Assembly (NCBI GenBank): GCA_002633005.1
Contig: NMRA01000089.1
Span: 312,001 to 372,000 of the forward strand
Origin: Phoronis australis
Lineage: Eukaryota; Phoronida; Phoronidae
Reading direction: 5' to 3'
Length of the DNA stretch: 60,000 nt
The notes below the pieces were generated by a model. It ran no database searches and was not told where the DNA came from. It saw nothing but the letters and a program-made list of their open reading frames with translations. This document shows, one piece after another, positions 15,101-30,100 of the stretch. How positions within the stretch are numbered: position 1 is the stretch's first letter; each line of letters starts with the position of its first letter. The position numbers and the translations under genes are program-made.

Positions 15101-18100
15101 ACCTCCCTTTCACTGCATGGCGCTGTGTCACATGATACAATGTGCACAGCCAACTTCACACACACCTCTCTTTCACTGCATGGCACTGTCACATTACACT
15201 ATGTGCACAGCTAACTTCACACATACCTCTCTTTCACTGCATGGCACTGTCACATTACACTATGTGCACAGCTAACTTCACACATACCTCCCTTTCACTG
15301 CATGGCGCTGTGTCACATGATACAATGTGCACAGCCAACTTCACACACACCTCTCTTTCACTGCATGGCACTGTCACATTACACTATGTGCACAGCTAAC
15401 TTCACACATACCTCTCTTTCACTGCATGGCACTGTCACATTACACTATGTGCACAGCTAACTTCACACATACCTCCCTTTCACTGCATGGCGCTGTGTCA
15501 CATGATACAATGTGCACAGCCAACTTCACACACACCTCTCTTTCACTGCATGGCACTGTCACATTACACTATGTGCACAGCTAACTTCACACATACCTCT
15601 CTTTCACTGCATGGCGCTGTGTCACATGATACAATGTGCACAGCAAACTTCACACATACCTCTCTTTCACTGCCACCTCCGGTTGTAACTTCTCCTCCTC
15701 GTGTCTTTGTTTAAAAGCTTCATACTCAAGTTTGATGGCCTTCAACTCCTCTTGTAACTTTACATTACGACTCTTGGACTCGTCAAGTCTGAACAAGAAC
15801 AAGTTGGTTAATAATCAGTGTATATTTTTGCACAGCGAAACAAAGAGGCCACTACACTATAAACTCTGATCTGTGTAGAGCTACAGTACAAGGCAAAAGC
15901 AATCAGACAAAATACTATTTCACCATCACAACGACTAATTCTGTTAACAGCAAAAATGACAGGTAATAGCTATAAGGATGGCAAAATTCTAATGACACAA
16001 TGGCTTGGTCACCTCACAAATTTTCCTGTTAATTCCCCTTCATTTTCGGTCAGAAGACTACTTTGAAGGTGAATTCAGCTGTCATGACAAGGAATTCTAG
16101 GTTGTTTGTCTGATACTTATGACTGTTACTGTACGATTGTAAAATTTAATTCAATTACTTAACGAGAATAAGCAATGACTGTTGTAAGAAAACAATATCA
16201 GTTTTCTAAATTTGTAATTCAGATGAGACTTTTTACTTTAATCAAAGACTTTTAATCAATTTAGATAACACCCATCTTTTTAAAGCCCGAAATTCTCATC
16301 ACAATCCAGAAACAACAAGATACACAATGAGATAACGACTTAGACTGCAAATACTAACAGTAAAAACATTACAATAAAATCTCACCAATTCAAGACACAA
16401 TATGGCTGACAAGTGGACATTTTGTTTCTTCATTTCTTCACTAAAGACATGTAGGATCGAATGAATATTTTTCATTTCACAGTTCTACACCCTAGCTACT
16501 ACCAATGTTTTGAGATATTGTGAGCCTTCACAAGAATATCATAAGATATTGTGGGCCTTCACAAGAATATCATAAGATATTGTAGAGCCTTCACAAGAAT
16601 AACATATAAGATATTGTGGGCCTTCAAAAGAATATCGTGACTTTCAAAAATAAGAAAGATTAATTTTGTCAATTATTTTTGTCCGAAGGTGGTGAGATCT
16701 TACCGTTTATATTGATCTATAACCATACCTTGCTTCAAGTGCTGATATCTTTTCTTCTTTCATTTCTAAGCTCTTTTTCAGTTCACTTTCTAACATGTTT
16801 TCTAGAGCTTTGTACCGACTAAAACAAAAACATTAACAAGTAAGTGAGAGATGATTTGTAATGCATTGCCTATCCCAAAACTATATTTGGGGGGCCTTAC
16901 AGGCAAAGCCCTCGCAAATGTTGATTAAAAAACAAACGTTAACTGCTGCGATAATAATTAAATGCCTCAGAACAATTGTGTTACAGCTTGTTTGTTTTTT
17001 TAAAGAATTCAAGAAACGTGTTGTGAGCTCAACTAATAAACTAATGAACATTCACGAGGACTCCTCCAGAGGGAGCTATTGACAAAGTCACTGTGCAGCT
17101 CTTTTAACAAGTTCCGTCACTCAGCTCACCTCTCATCCTCAGCTAGTTCTGCTGCCACCAGTTTTTCCTTGTTCAGCCCAATCTTGTCGAGTTCTTGGTT
17201 GAGTTTCTCTAGCTCATTGTTCAGATGCTGTGTCTTTATCTTTTCATTCACCAGTTCCTACAAACATCATAAATTGAAAATTTAAGGTTGCGTAGGACCC
17301 TAGAAAAATGTCCATATGTGGCTAACTTTGGATGACCACATCTCAGAAATGGCTATTTGAATTCATATGGAACTTTATCACACTATGCCTTGTGCACTGT
17401 GCAGTGTTATCAAACGTTGCATAAAACAAAAGCAAAATGGTAATTTAAAGCTGAGTGTTTTTGAGATTTCATGACGGACAAATCTGTCAAATAAAGTTTG
17501 GTCATGTTATTGATACTTTTGTTTGAATGCAACCTTCTTTTTTGCTAAATTTTACTAAAATACATGGCCAATTGATGGCAGATTGGTAAAAGGTACAAAC
17601 TCAAATTCTAGATGCTGTCCACTTTCACAAAACCTACTTTTACTATGTTACAATTGATAGTTTTATAAATATCTGACTAAATACACTTGACAATGAGGTC
17701 CTTATATAAACTTAAACAGCACAATTAGCAGTTTTCCACCTTTCACTATTCTAAGAGTCAAAAACATGTATTGTGCACATATAACTGCAACTGAAATTTG
17801 TATTGTTTATATGATGTACACAGCACAAGTCATGACAAAATGACCGAGTTTCTGCATGGAGACTGGGCAAAAGCCAAATCCATAGTCATAGAAACCTTCC
17901 CTCATTATTAAGAACAAAAGGAGTTAACAGGAAAGTTAGTAACGAAGCTACGCCATTCTGTAATTAAAGTTCTGCCATCTTTATATTCATTTTCAATCAT
18001 ATTTGCAGGTCACCGAGTTAGCTGTCATGATGGGGAATTGGTATTTTGGTCGATTACGTTTCCAAATGAATGAATTGTAATCATTAATATACTTATAACA

Positions 18101-21100
18101 AGCAACGTTCTAATTTAAACGTGTGCTAGCTTGTGACAACGGCGTAATTAAGATACTTCACTTAGGCAGACAGTAATTGTATCACAGTGCATAAGTACAC
18201 AAGCACTACACAAAATTATTAAAACTCTTCCCAATGCTCTCCTCTTTCATTAACCAGAATGTGTTTCAAAACCTCTAACTGCATTTCCTTATCTGCTAAT
18301 ACCATTTCCAAAATTTTATTTGAAGGTCGTGTACTTCACAGTCCTATGGGGACCATAGGCGCATCATTTTCTCAACCCACGTAGCTCTTAACAATGAAAA
18401 CAGTGCATTAAAGGTTAGTCCTGGTTTAACTAATTACAAAACAATTAATTCCCACAAACCTCTCTTAACGTAGCCAACGTTTTCTTGTCCGTCTGCGACC
18501 TCTGAATGAACTCCTTATTTTCTTTTTCCAGTTCCTTGACCTTGGCCCCCTTTTCATCGGATTTCTCCACGACTTTTCGTAATGCCCGTACCTCCCTCTC
18601 CAACTGAGTGACCTTGACATTGCTATCATCCAAAGATGACTCTTTCACTTCCAACGCCTTCTTCAACCGTTTATTTTCTTTCTCAAGTGAAGACTTCTCC
18701 CTATTAAGGTTTCCGTTTTCAACCTCTGACTCATTCACTTCCTTTTCTAATTCATCCACACGCCTCGCCGACACTTTCAACGTCTCAATTGTTTTGAGTA
18801 GCTTCTGATTCTCGTTATCCAATTCTCGATTCTCGCGTTCACACACCTCTACTTTCTTAACGGTAGCTTCCAAAGATTTCTGTAATTTCTGATTTGTATT
18901 TTTTGCATCCAAGAGATCAACTTCGAGTTTCGAATGTCGTTCCTGATTTGACTTTAAAGTGTCAATGCACTTCTTTAGTTGCTGAATTTCTTTACTTTTT
19001 TCATCCTTCTCAGTTTCAAGCTCAAAGATTTTAGTTAACGAGTCCTTATTGACTCCAATACTTTTCTGCAATCGTTGATTCTCAACAGTTAAGTTTATAT
19101 TATCATGTTCGAGGCTTTCAAGTTTTTTCTCTAACACTTTTGTACCATCAACTGCTTTTGCCAACTTTCGATTTTCCACTTGCAAATCCGACAACTCCCG
19201 TTCCAATTTATCATACTTATCACACGTCAGACTTAACGTGGTAACCTCTTTTCGCAAGTCACGGTTTACTTTGTCCAATTTCCTGTTAGAATCTTCCAAT
19301 TCCAACACCTTATCACTACTCAGCGCCAACTTGTCACAGTTGTTTTTCAACTGCTTGTTACTATACTCCAGATTAGACACCTGACTTTTCATAGCTTGGA
19401 CACTGTCATGCATCTCCTTGTTCTCCCTCTCCAATGCCTGCATTTTCATGTCTTGCGTCTTCTCATTTCTCTCTCGCAGTATCTCCAGTGTCTGATTTAA
19501 CTGCTCATTTTCCCGTTCCATTTCTTTCACCTGTCGTTCTGAACTCTCCCGTATTGTCTCAATTGTTCGTTCCATCTGCTCCTTCTCTCGAGTCATTTTC
19601 TGCGTTAGCTCTTCCAACTGAATATACTGCTGGGTTTCTTTAGAGCTTGTTTCCTGAAGTTTCTCCACTTTCTTAGAAAGTCTATGGTTCTCTTTTTCAA
19701 GTTCTAATAACCTGCTATTGTTTTCAAGCAACGAGTTTTCCTTTAACTCATCCAAGAGGCTCTGCAGTTGCTGGTTTTCAAGTTCCAGTCTATGTATCTT
19801 TGCGTCGGCAGTTTCATTAATTTGATCGTTAAGTGACGAGGAAGGAGCTGAAACAATGAGTTGAACAATAAATCCACAAACAAGACGCATACGGAAATGA
19901 CACTTGTAAAGATCTATTTATACTGGAAAAAACTACATTCAATGAATGCATGGCTGACTTCCATCAGGGCCAAGGTTAATGTAAAGACATTTGAAATGAA
20001 ATATACACAGGTATAAATAGTAACCTAAATAATTTGAAAATACAGAAAAAAATGAAAGATAAAACATGAAACTGAAAAAAACGAGCACAACACCTTGCTG
20101 ACGTTAACACCACAAAACACACCTGCACACGGTCATGAATTGGTTTAAGGTAGTTGGATATGTTCGCCAAGGGTCGCACTTCTTTAAAAATCTTTTAAAA
20201 TACAACTCCTCAACCCATACAACCAAGCATTTATCAAATCCTTGATGATCACAGAAACCTAAGCATACATATGAAAATGATGCCCTACTGTTTGTAGTCA
20301 CGTGATTTTGTTTTTCTTAAAAAAGTTTGGTGTGGTGTTAGACCTGACTGCCATATACAAATTTTGCACAAAACTTTTTTGAGAAGTCTATATCTATATT
20401 CTAATAGGTACAGTTGGATGTCTGGATAAAATAAGCAAGGACCGTTTAGACCAAAAAACTCAGTCGTCAAAAATTAAGATCTCGGTCATTTCATTGTGCT
20501 TTAAAATAAAACCAGTAAGGAAAGTTAGTCCAAAAACAAGTCATTTATGGACTTTAAAAGGATCTCATTCCAGTCTAAACACAGAGCAGCCTATCAGAAT
20601 GAAGTTAGTTACAAAACTACTAAACAAGATATTCCAGACAGTCTCATGTCTCATTCACATCAGATGTGTGCAGGCCACAAAGGTGAAGACCATTGCATAA
20701 AACAACTGACACGCCACGACAACATTACTGCACATGTGTTCTGGTAATATAGCTATAGAAAAAACGTCCTAAGAATAAACTGGCGCAAGTGGGTAAAAAA
20801 TAGCAATACTCAGTCCAGCTATGAAATGAAACCGACTAAATATCAGTTAGTAACAAACAGGTGTCACACAGGGCTGAAAACGAGAAACAGGGAGGTACGT
20901 AGTGGATTCTCACTGTTACTTACTTCCCACTTTTGACCTTATCTCTGAAATTTCCTTTCCAAGGTTAGCACTCTCGTTTAACGAGCTCTTCATCTCGTAC
21001 TCCAGCCTCTTATTCTCTTCCGTCAGATCCTGGATTTTCCGACGATCGTGATCACGGAACTGAAGCAAAATTAAATATTTCTTACATTTAGTGTAATAAG

Positions 21101-24100
21101 TCACAAAAAAACTGGATATTAGCGGAGACTATAAGTTTTATTTATGAGCCATACACGTGATCTCAGAACTGTACAACCTGTTTCGGGAAAAATTATAGAT
21201 TCACATAAAAAGAAATGGTACATAGTCATAAACTTAGGACACCGGGATCTTGCACTGTTACCATGGAGACGGCTACCATGGTGAACTCCCAACTTCGAGA
21301 TCACAGAAAAAATTCCTGCGACTTAGCACTACTTTCAACTGGCAACTTTACCGTACACAGACCTTCAGCCACAGACAACCAACTGCACAGTGGAACAACC
21401 CAGACTATACCTCAGTGGCAGTTTCTAACTGCTGTTTACACTTCATCAGCTCATTCTCCAACTCTATCACAGTCTCGGCTCGTTTACGGCTTGCTTTAAG
21501 CTGTTCCTCCAGCATAGTCTTCGACTCAACCAGAATTAAGTTGTCTTCACGTAACTCCTGCAAGTAAGTGCACGTTTTACACTTCATCCAATAAATGTGA
21601 CAATATTTTGAGATTTTGCGTTTACATAACACCAATTCTGCAAAGCTTTACTCCTATGAAGAATTATCGGAATAAACCCGACTAACCTGACAAAACGTCA
21701 ACAAACCTCCTCCGACAATGTCGTCAACAATTAAAGAATTTTGATGAAAACTTTGTACTACAAAATGGTCCTATAATCTTTTTCTAAATTTAAATTACAA
21801 TTATTAACTTTTAGCAAGCTTGCAAAAACCATTAAGTAGGTATAACTGTTTCAAACGAGGATGTGAAACCCACCAATCAGTATCAAAATGTAGTTTTTCA
21901 CACACATTCACCTAGTAATAAGAGACAGCTGCTTGAACTCGGAGTGTTTAAGCACACTTACCTCAACTCGAGTTTTAAAGAACTCCAGTTCGTTCAGTTT
22001 CTCCTTGTATCGGCTAATCTCTGCTTCGTGCTTGTCCACTCTGCTCACCTAACAACAAAAACACAAACGCTCTTATGCACGAGACGAAAGGCAAATCAGT
22101 TCACAGCATTAAACCAGTTTCAAAGCAAACACCAAGGGAGCATTTCTGTAATAGCACACAAGAGGTTTTATACCGTGAAATCTCACCAATTCAGGGCACA
22201 ATAAGGCGGACAAGGAAAATTTGTCTCATTTTTGTCATAAAAGACATGTAGCACCACATTCAAGTTCTGTACCATAGCGATCATTAGAAAATATTTTGAA
22301 AAATGCGAGCATTCCACAAATAAGCTAGACCTTGAAAAACGAAGAAAGGGTAATTCTGGTATTAAATCATTTTTTTACGAAATAGGTGAAATTTTACAAT
22401 AAATTTATTCTTATCAGGCAAGTGCCTGTGAGTAAATTGATAGCCAGTTGTACGACACATGCTCGGACCTGTTCAAATAATGGAGGTTAATAAACAGAAA
22501 ACATGTTTTCCCAAACCACAATCACTCAGTTGTTGTAAACCTAGAATATATAATAAATTGCGGACAAGTATTGTTGCCAGAGTTCATGACCTCACTCTAC
22601 CTCAGTGTTGGTGCTCAGTATATCTGAAAATTGTACAACTTCACAATGTTTTCAGACTTGTAAATAACCTAAAAGTGTATCCAATAACATTGAACACACA
22701 CGATGAAAGTCAGCCGTATCACGTGGTCAGCCAACGATGCATGGTGATATCTTTCAGATTCGTGTGATATCAGATGGCTCACAAGATACAAATCTTACAA
22801 AACCGGGGATCGACTCATGCATAAACTAAAGGGCAAATCATATCCAGTTTTGCAATCAATTTTGTTTGCAAACGACAAGCAAAGCACAAAAATGCAGCTA
22901 TTAGCATTTAATATGCAATTAACAGCTTGGTGTTGCATCACTTTTAAATAGTTATAACCAAAAACATGGCTGCAACATAAAAATTTAAAGTTTCAACCCT
23001 GTGAACGCACCTCAGTTCTACTCAAATTTCTTAACTGCACTTCCCACGACGTCCATCCCTCCCCCACACCTTGTCCCTCAGTACGTCCACTTCCTACGAC
23101 GTCCATCCCCCCCTTACCTTCTCTCTGAGTACATCCAGTTCATCTCTGTATGCCCTGGCTGAGCGAGCATCCTGTGTCAGCTGGAGGTTCTCTTCACGAA
23201 GTTTAGCCAAGTCACTCTGCACGTCAGACAGTTCATCTTTAAGTTCCGTCACAGTCTCAGTTTTTTCCTCCCTGCAAGACACCATCTTCCTCAAAATGAT
23301 TTGTCATTGTGTAATTTTGAAACAAATGAGCGACTCTTCATGGACGGCTGCAAAATTAATGGCATGTAAATTTTTATCATAAAATGACTTATAAGACAAA
23401 AATGTCCTCTAAATTTCTTAAAATGATGAAAATGGCCAAAGGAAACACAATAACAAGTGACTTTCCGCTTAGTTCACACACACACACAAAATATTTGATT
23501 ATTCCATTTTTCAAAAGGCAGCTGATTACCTTACTATGTGCTTTTTAATGATATCTGCACACTACAAACAGTGCTAGTAATGGGCTAAACTTTTCTTAAT
23601 CTCTATTTTGTGAAAAAATTTGACAAAACAGGATTTCGCTTACCGGCAATATTGCGTGCCAAATACGTGGATAATTACTTTCCATAACTTGGCTAGACTG
23701 ACCCTTTACAAGACCTGCGGCCCTGTGACCAACTGACCCATATGACAACTACTTACACCTCAGCCCTGAGTCGTCGTAGTTTAGCCTTACATTCAGCCAG
23801 CTCCACTCCCACATGGTGTTTGTCTGAGCCTGGTGACGATACAGACAACTTCCGACTAGTGTTCAACTGGCTTTGTACATCATCCATCTCCAGGGCAGCT
23901 TGTGTCAAATCCTAAGCAACAGAACTTCACACATTACACAGCTGATACAAATAAGGGCGGAAGAAACACAAAACAGTAATACAACCAACAGTCTATAAAG
24001 ACTCAGTTTGGGGCATGTTCTGTATTGCTATTGGCTGCACCTGATTCACTTCATGGGTTTAACTGGGTCAACAGTCTAAGAGATCTCATTGGTTTGTAAC

Positions 24101-27100
24101 ATGGAAGTGATCGCCGAGAACCAATCAAATGTTCTGGAGGGTTGACCAGGCTGACCCTGGGGAGTGAATCAAGTGTGGTCAGTCACTTGTGAGACAATAA
24201 TTTTTGAGTAATGCAGTGGAAAGAGTGAGTTCAGATACCAGGTGCATCCATAATTTCAACATTCAGGCACAACCCACCCATCGTGTTGACTGGCAAAACA
24301 CTGCCTGCAAATGTTACAGCCGTGATATCTTGCATTTCATTATCAAGATCGTGTATGATCTCGCTAAGCTCACAAGATACTAGCTTCACAGAACACACCT
24401 CAGAAAATATACACAACGGACAATACTCAACTCGAAACATTCTTTGAATAGCAATGGGATTATTGACCCGTGATTGTAGATTTGAAGATTTATAAAGTCG
24501 TCACAGCAGTTATCTGTGACTCCATACTGAGCCATGACACGTGATTACTCAATGACATTGGGAACACTTGTCTCATAATGAGGCTGACATCAGAAGTTTG
24601 TATTGTAAAATGATGTAGAGAAAGGTATTATCGTGGGATAAGGGCAAACTGCTTTGTACCAAGAACTGAAAGTTTTCCCTTTACATTCTGACTGCCTGGT
24701 GGTGTTCTGACAAAAATATTACCACACCTGAATGATACAGATCTTCACGTTTCATAAAAAATTATCACAATAAAACACCTTTACTACAAATACACAGAGC
24801 AGGAATTAATAACGATTACTTTTGGTTGAGAACAAAGACAATAGTACAATTAATCGAACACGATATAATTTGAAATCACTTGGAAAGTACTTATCATGTA
24901 GAATCCTGGGAAATGAGTTTGAGCAACAGAATAACATGATTCGTCAGATCAACACAGTTAAGAAGAACACATCATATCAAAACTATTAAAGTCAAGTAAT
25001 ACAGATTGAAATTTGAGTGAAAGATAAGAAATCTACCAAAGTAGAAATATTGCATCTTACACGAGTTGTTGTTTTAGATGAGATTTCTTCAACAAGTTTA
25101 AAATTATGACCAAAAATTATCGATTGTATTAATTGTTTTATGCTATTAATTAGTTTATAAATTCTCGACCCAAACAGCAACAATTGATATTTTTTCTCAT
25201 ATATCACTGAGAATTTCGGAAAATTAGATACTCGAGCAAACACAGAGTGTTAAAACTGTCCTTCGTACTACGCTAGCAGAACTATCCATCAGATTTTCAA
25301 AACATGCAAACGATTTCCGAGAATACGGCCATGAGCATACTTTTGGGTCGGTCAATTTTCAGAAATTTACGGTAAAAATAGAACAAAGTTCAAATTGGCG
25401 CCAAAGAAACTTTTTGTAAAAGATTTGGACTAAAAACGATGTGCAAATCTACTTAACTCATGCACAACATCAGAACAAGCTCTTTGGAAATATTTTAAAA
25501 CTACAAAAAAATCATGGTACAGCTTATCACGAAGTCAGCAAAATCTTTGAGCCACACAAAAACATTTTTTTGCCTTAGTGTCCACAAACAGTTTATAAAA
25601 ATCATCCGCAAGTAGTCCCGCTTCGAACAACGGATTGTCGCTAACAGAACAAGGATATGGCTCCATTCTCAGGTTAATACAGTTGCAAATAAATCATAGA
25701 GTCAAAGAACGGGTTCACAGGACCGTGATGCATACTAGAGTTTGTACCCAACATGCTCTTACTGGTGCAGTACTTTCAAATAATACGAAGCCGAAAAGAA
25801 GACAGCATGTGAGCAGTGTACAATCCGAGTTGTTACCAGTGGTAATAAAGAAATTAATTAACAGAATAAAAAGAATGAGAAGAGGAAAATTCTTATGATG
25901 TTAAAACATCGCTGCAGCGTTGGCTGGTCATGCTGTTAATGTGGAAGAGTGTTGAGGCAACAACTGCCAGGCTAGGCAAACAAATCATACACAAACGATA
26001 AACAGTCAGGTAAAACTTGTACCTTGTAACTCTCAGCAGGTAACTGCTTGCGGGATACAAAATTTAAGAATAAAATGTTACGAGAATTAACATTTGTTGG
26101 CGAACAACAAGTTCTGATGAGCTAGTATTAACGTAAGAAGATAAGTGGTAATGACAAAGAAGTATCAGGTACTGAAAATAAAAGCACGGTTAGAGGCAAC
26201 TAGGGCGACCATAACTTGCAAAAAGTCTTCTTTCACTGAAGCGTAGTCGACTTATTTCACATGCCACTGTTAAACAATTCACAGAACCTCAGGGGGATTT
26301 ATTTTATATTTCAGCAACATCTATGCAGAAAATGTGTGTAACTCAACCCGACATCATTCTTAGCAGTCAGTAAAGAGATCCCGCATTCACAGCCACCAGC
26401 ATTGTGCAAAATAGCAAGTGGGGTCAAACGGTCAGATTAAATGTTAATTTCTGAAACGGAAAAAAACTGGACGCCACATTTCTTATAAAATGTTTCAAGT
26501 CTCATCAACAGAAGTACTTGCCGGAAAGAAATAGCGTGCTACAATTTTCAAATAGGGCTTTACATATTTTGTGTAAATCGTCACTACAATTCTACCTGGA
26601 CAAAAATTACAACAAAAAAACAAAAATTTAACGTTGAGTAGGAAAAAAACAATTAGGTGGCAAAATCACGACACAGAGAAGAGAACACCAAGTGTCAGTG
26701 ACCCACCAGTAGGTAACTATCCCTCTGAGCAATAAGTCTCTGGATGTGGTGGTACATATTTCTGCTGACCGGTTCCAACTGTTCCTCCGGATCTTCCAGG
26801 TAAAAAATGTTTTCAGCATTGTCCGTGATCTGTCAACAGATAAAGGGTTTAAATGCGATTAAAAGGAGGTAGCATTCTCTGGCAAGGTTATGCAAATATT
26901 GACACTGGCAAAAAGGCTTTGCGTGCACCTATTTTGTATTATGGCAACTGAAGTATTGTACGCCTCGTGTAAACATTGACGAACAGCTGTTCTGTTTGAA
27001 TTGTATGCTGAAAAGGTGTTTCCTGCTAGGCACGACTGGCCAAGACATCTTAGCATTTTCACTCTTTTTACACTTCCTAACCATTGCAAATCATGAAATT

Positions 27101-30100
27101 CCCAGTATATCTTATTTAACATAAATAACTTCTTAAGGAGCACATAAAAAAGTTTTGTAATATTAAAAAAAAAACAATAACCACCTCGAATGCCAATCAA
27201 GGTGCAATAACTGAATGCTTATTTAATTAAATGATCTGGTTATGGAATTATGAAGTAATAGACATCTATTGTATTAACAACATACCACGTTTTTGGTTAT
27301 CATTACAAATAGTATCAACTTTATTTGTGATCTTAGCGCTGACACTTTAAGACTAAATAGTTTTCATGACATCAATTGCTAATTATTTCACCACAAATCA
27401 TCCATCATAACCAATAAATCCGGAACTTTTTCATTCATATGAACTAACCGCTGAAAGTTCTCAAGAAATTTACGGCACCATTTGGAATGAAAAACCCACG
27501 TCACAAATATACATATTCATACCAAGTGAAGAAACCTGCCACGGGATACTCATATGTCTCATGAGAGAATGCACTGTCCCATGGGAAACGAGCCCTTGTC
27601 CCCTTGGATGTGGGATTTTGACTGACAAGTATAGTATTGAAATGAAATCTGCATTACACAAGATCTATCTATTGCACCCACTTTTAAGTGAATTGGCCAA
27701 TTTGCTAAGAGGTGTGAGAAATCTCATTTTATTTTAAAAGGGGTTATTCGTTGCCGTCTTATCCTCACATGCCATGTGTTATTCGTTACTGTCTTATCCC
27801 CAGACGTCTGACGAGTTGGTCATCAGTGAGACATATCCAGCTGAGTTTACCTACCTCCTGAATGTGCTGCATGATGGCCGTTTGAACTTCAATGTCCAAG
27901 TTAGTTATGGTGTAGATAAACTCTTCTTTCCTCTCCGACTGTATGGCACAGCCAAGAATAAGCAGAAGGGCCTTCTCTACCTCCATTTCTGTTGATCCTA
28001 TAATTACCACACACGTCATTATTCACGCCACTACACTTGTAATGCTTTTTAACACTTTCTGACAACACTGTAATTTGTTAGATCACAGCACAGCAGCACT
28101 GAATTAGGTCAAGCTCCAGTAGCAAATTTCAATCTGGAGTAAATGAGTTAAGGAAAGTGAATGTTTCCACTGAAGCAATTAGTGAACTCCATTTGGTGTT
28201 TGATGGGTAATTAGGAACATTACGTAACTCACTGTATCAAAAAAGGAAACAAAAGGTTCCATCCCAACACAAACCAAAACAATGGTTTTCATGTGACTTA
28301 AAACATATTGCCTGCACCAGGCACTGAACACAGCTGATAGGTAAAAAAGGTTACAGCTATATGATTGTGACCACTCTGGACCTCATGTAAAACCCAAGAA
28401 GTCACAATGGGATATTCAGGGACATTAAAGGAGGCCTCCTCATTTTTTATGAAAAAGAGAACAGAAGTAAGAACAGAAGTAAGAACAGAGGCATAAAAGG
28501 GTGTCATGCCACCACCTAGGATGCTTTTTTGAGGTACGACAAGTTCCAGGTAGGACCGTCGGTTAACTAGCATTGACAGGTGAATTTCGAGTTCTTCATT
28601 AGCCCACAAATACACAATAATTTTCCTGAGTGTGTGACAACTTCAAACACAATTACCATCTTAAGTTGTTGAAGAAGTGGAGCTGTTGTGACCATTTAAC
28701 CATTGTAACCACCAGGGTCTTGGGAAATGTGAATGATAAGCATGGCTGAGCAAGGGAAGTAAAAAGAAGTGATGCAGTTCAAGTTTTGCCACAAACGTCT
28801 CATTTTCCCCAAAGCAAGTCTACGCAAAATTAAGCACAGGAACTGAATCGATATTTCACCACCATTTATTCGTTCATATCTCAATGAACACTTAAGAAAC
28901 CCTCACAAAAGGACTATAGCCTCTGGACAGCCACCAAACAATTCATTAAGTACCTGCATTCAAAAGAATGTCACACAGGTATATACAAATGTATTCAGTA
29001 AATACATACAACCAAGCTTAATTCATTATTCAAGACCTTTTATTGGCCTCATGAGGAATAGTTTAGCAAATATAAAACTTTGCATAAATATGATGTTTCA
29101 ATCTGACAACACAGTTTCTGATTACCATTCTGGTGGTTTAAGTTATCAGAATATGCCCAGGTAACAAATACTACATGTACGCTTAATGTACAGCCCTATC
29201 ATACGTTAACTTCAGAACAGTAAGAAACAACACAACAGTTCCGGATAGAAATCTCCCGTGTACTGGAGGTAGGAAAGTGTATTTGATACATTGACTCGCT
29301 TTAGAAATGTCGGGATGATTTTAGGAATCATGACGGAAAATATTGCATTTATGGATACTTCTCAAGTGTATGTAACAATACGTCGGGAGAGTTGTAGCCC
29401 ACGGTACTGCAGTAAAACTTGGAAGTCATTGGGAGGTCAAATAGAGTTTTAATGCGGTCGAGAAAAAATTGAAAAAAGCAAGATGTCAACACATAACATG
29501 AAAAACTTCACTGAAAACGTAAAGCGCTGTTGGGAAATATGAGGAGATTTAAGAATTTCTGTGTAATTTGGGACTATCGTATAGAACCACAAACACTGAC
29601 CTTCATATCACAGGCATTTTATTAAAAAATTGTTTGGATAACTGGTTTTTCAGCAATGCCCTTCTGTCAGGACAGCCAAGACTGATGTAAGTTACATTTA
29701 CATGTGGCGCAGTTGACACGCAGCACTTGTCATGGAATAACCAATCAGGTGCATGTGTGGAAACACGAATGACATGGCAGCCATCGTAGACACTAATTGG
29801 GAGAGGTAGAGCAAATTGCACTCCATCAGTTAATACATTTAACTACACGTCTAAACACAAACTGGACACTGCGGAAAAGGTCATGGTTCAGACATTCGCT
29901 ACTATTAATGCGAGCATGCATAGATAGTATTCCTGTAAATGACTCATGCTGATTCAGTCTGCAATCTAATGTCATGTGAATGCGACTGGAGCAACTCGCA
30001 TCGTGACAAATCGTGTCGTGACAATTGTTCCTTATGTAAAAAAAGGCTACTAAGAAGAAAAGAAGAAAAAATACCTTTCTCAGGCTCTTTACATATCTGT

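Noticed and set aside
15142-15714. Overlapping 75-85 codon frames with [19 protein letters not shown]-type repeats
   Set aside because: Translation of the minisatellite on the strand opposite the gene; no start context or family content.
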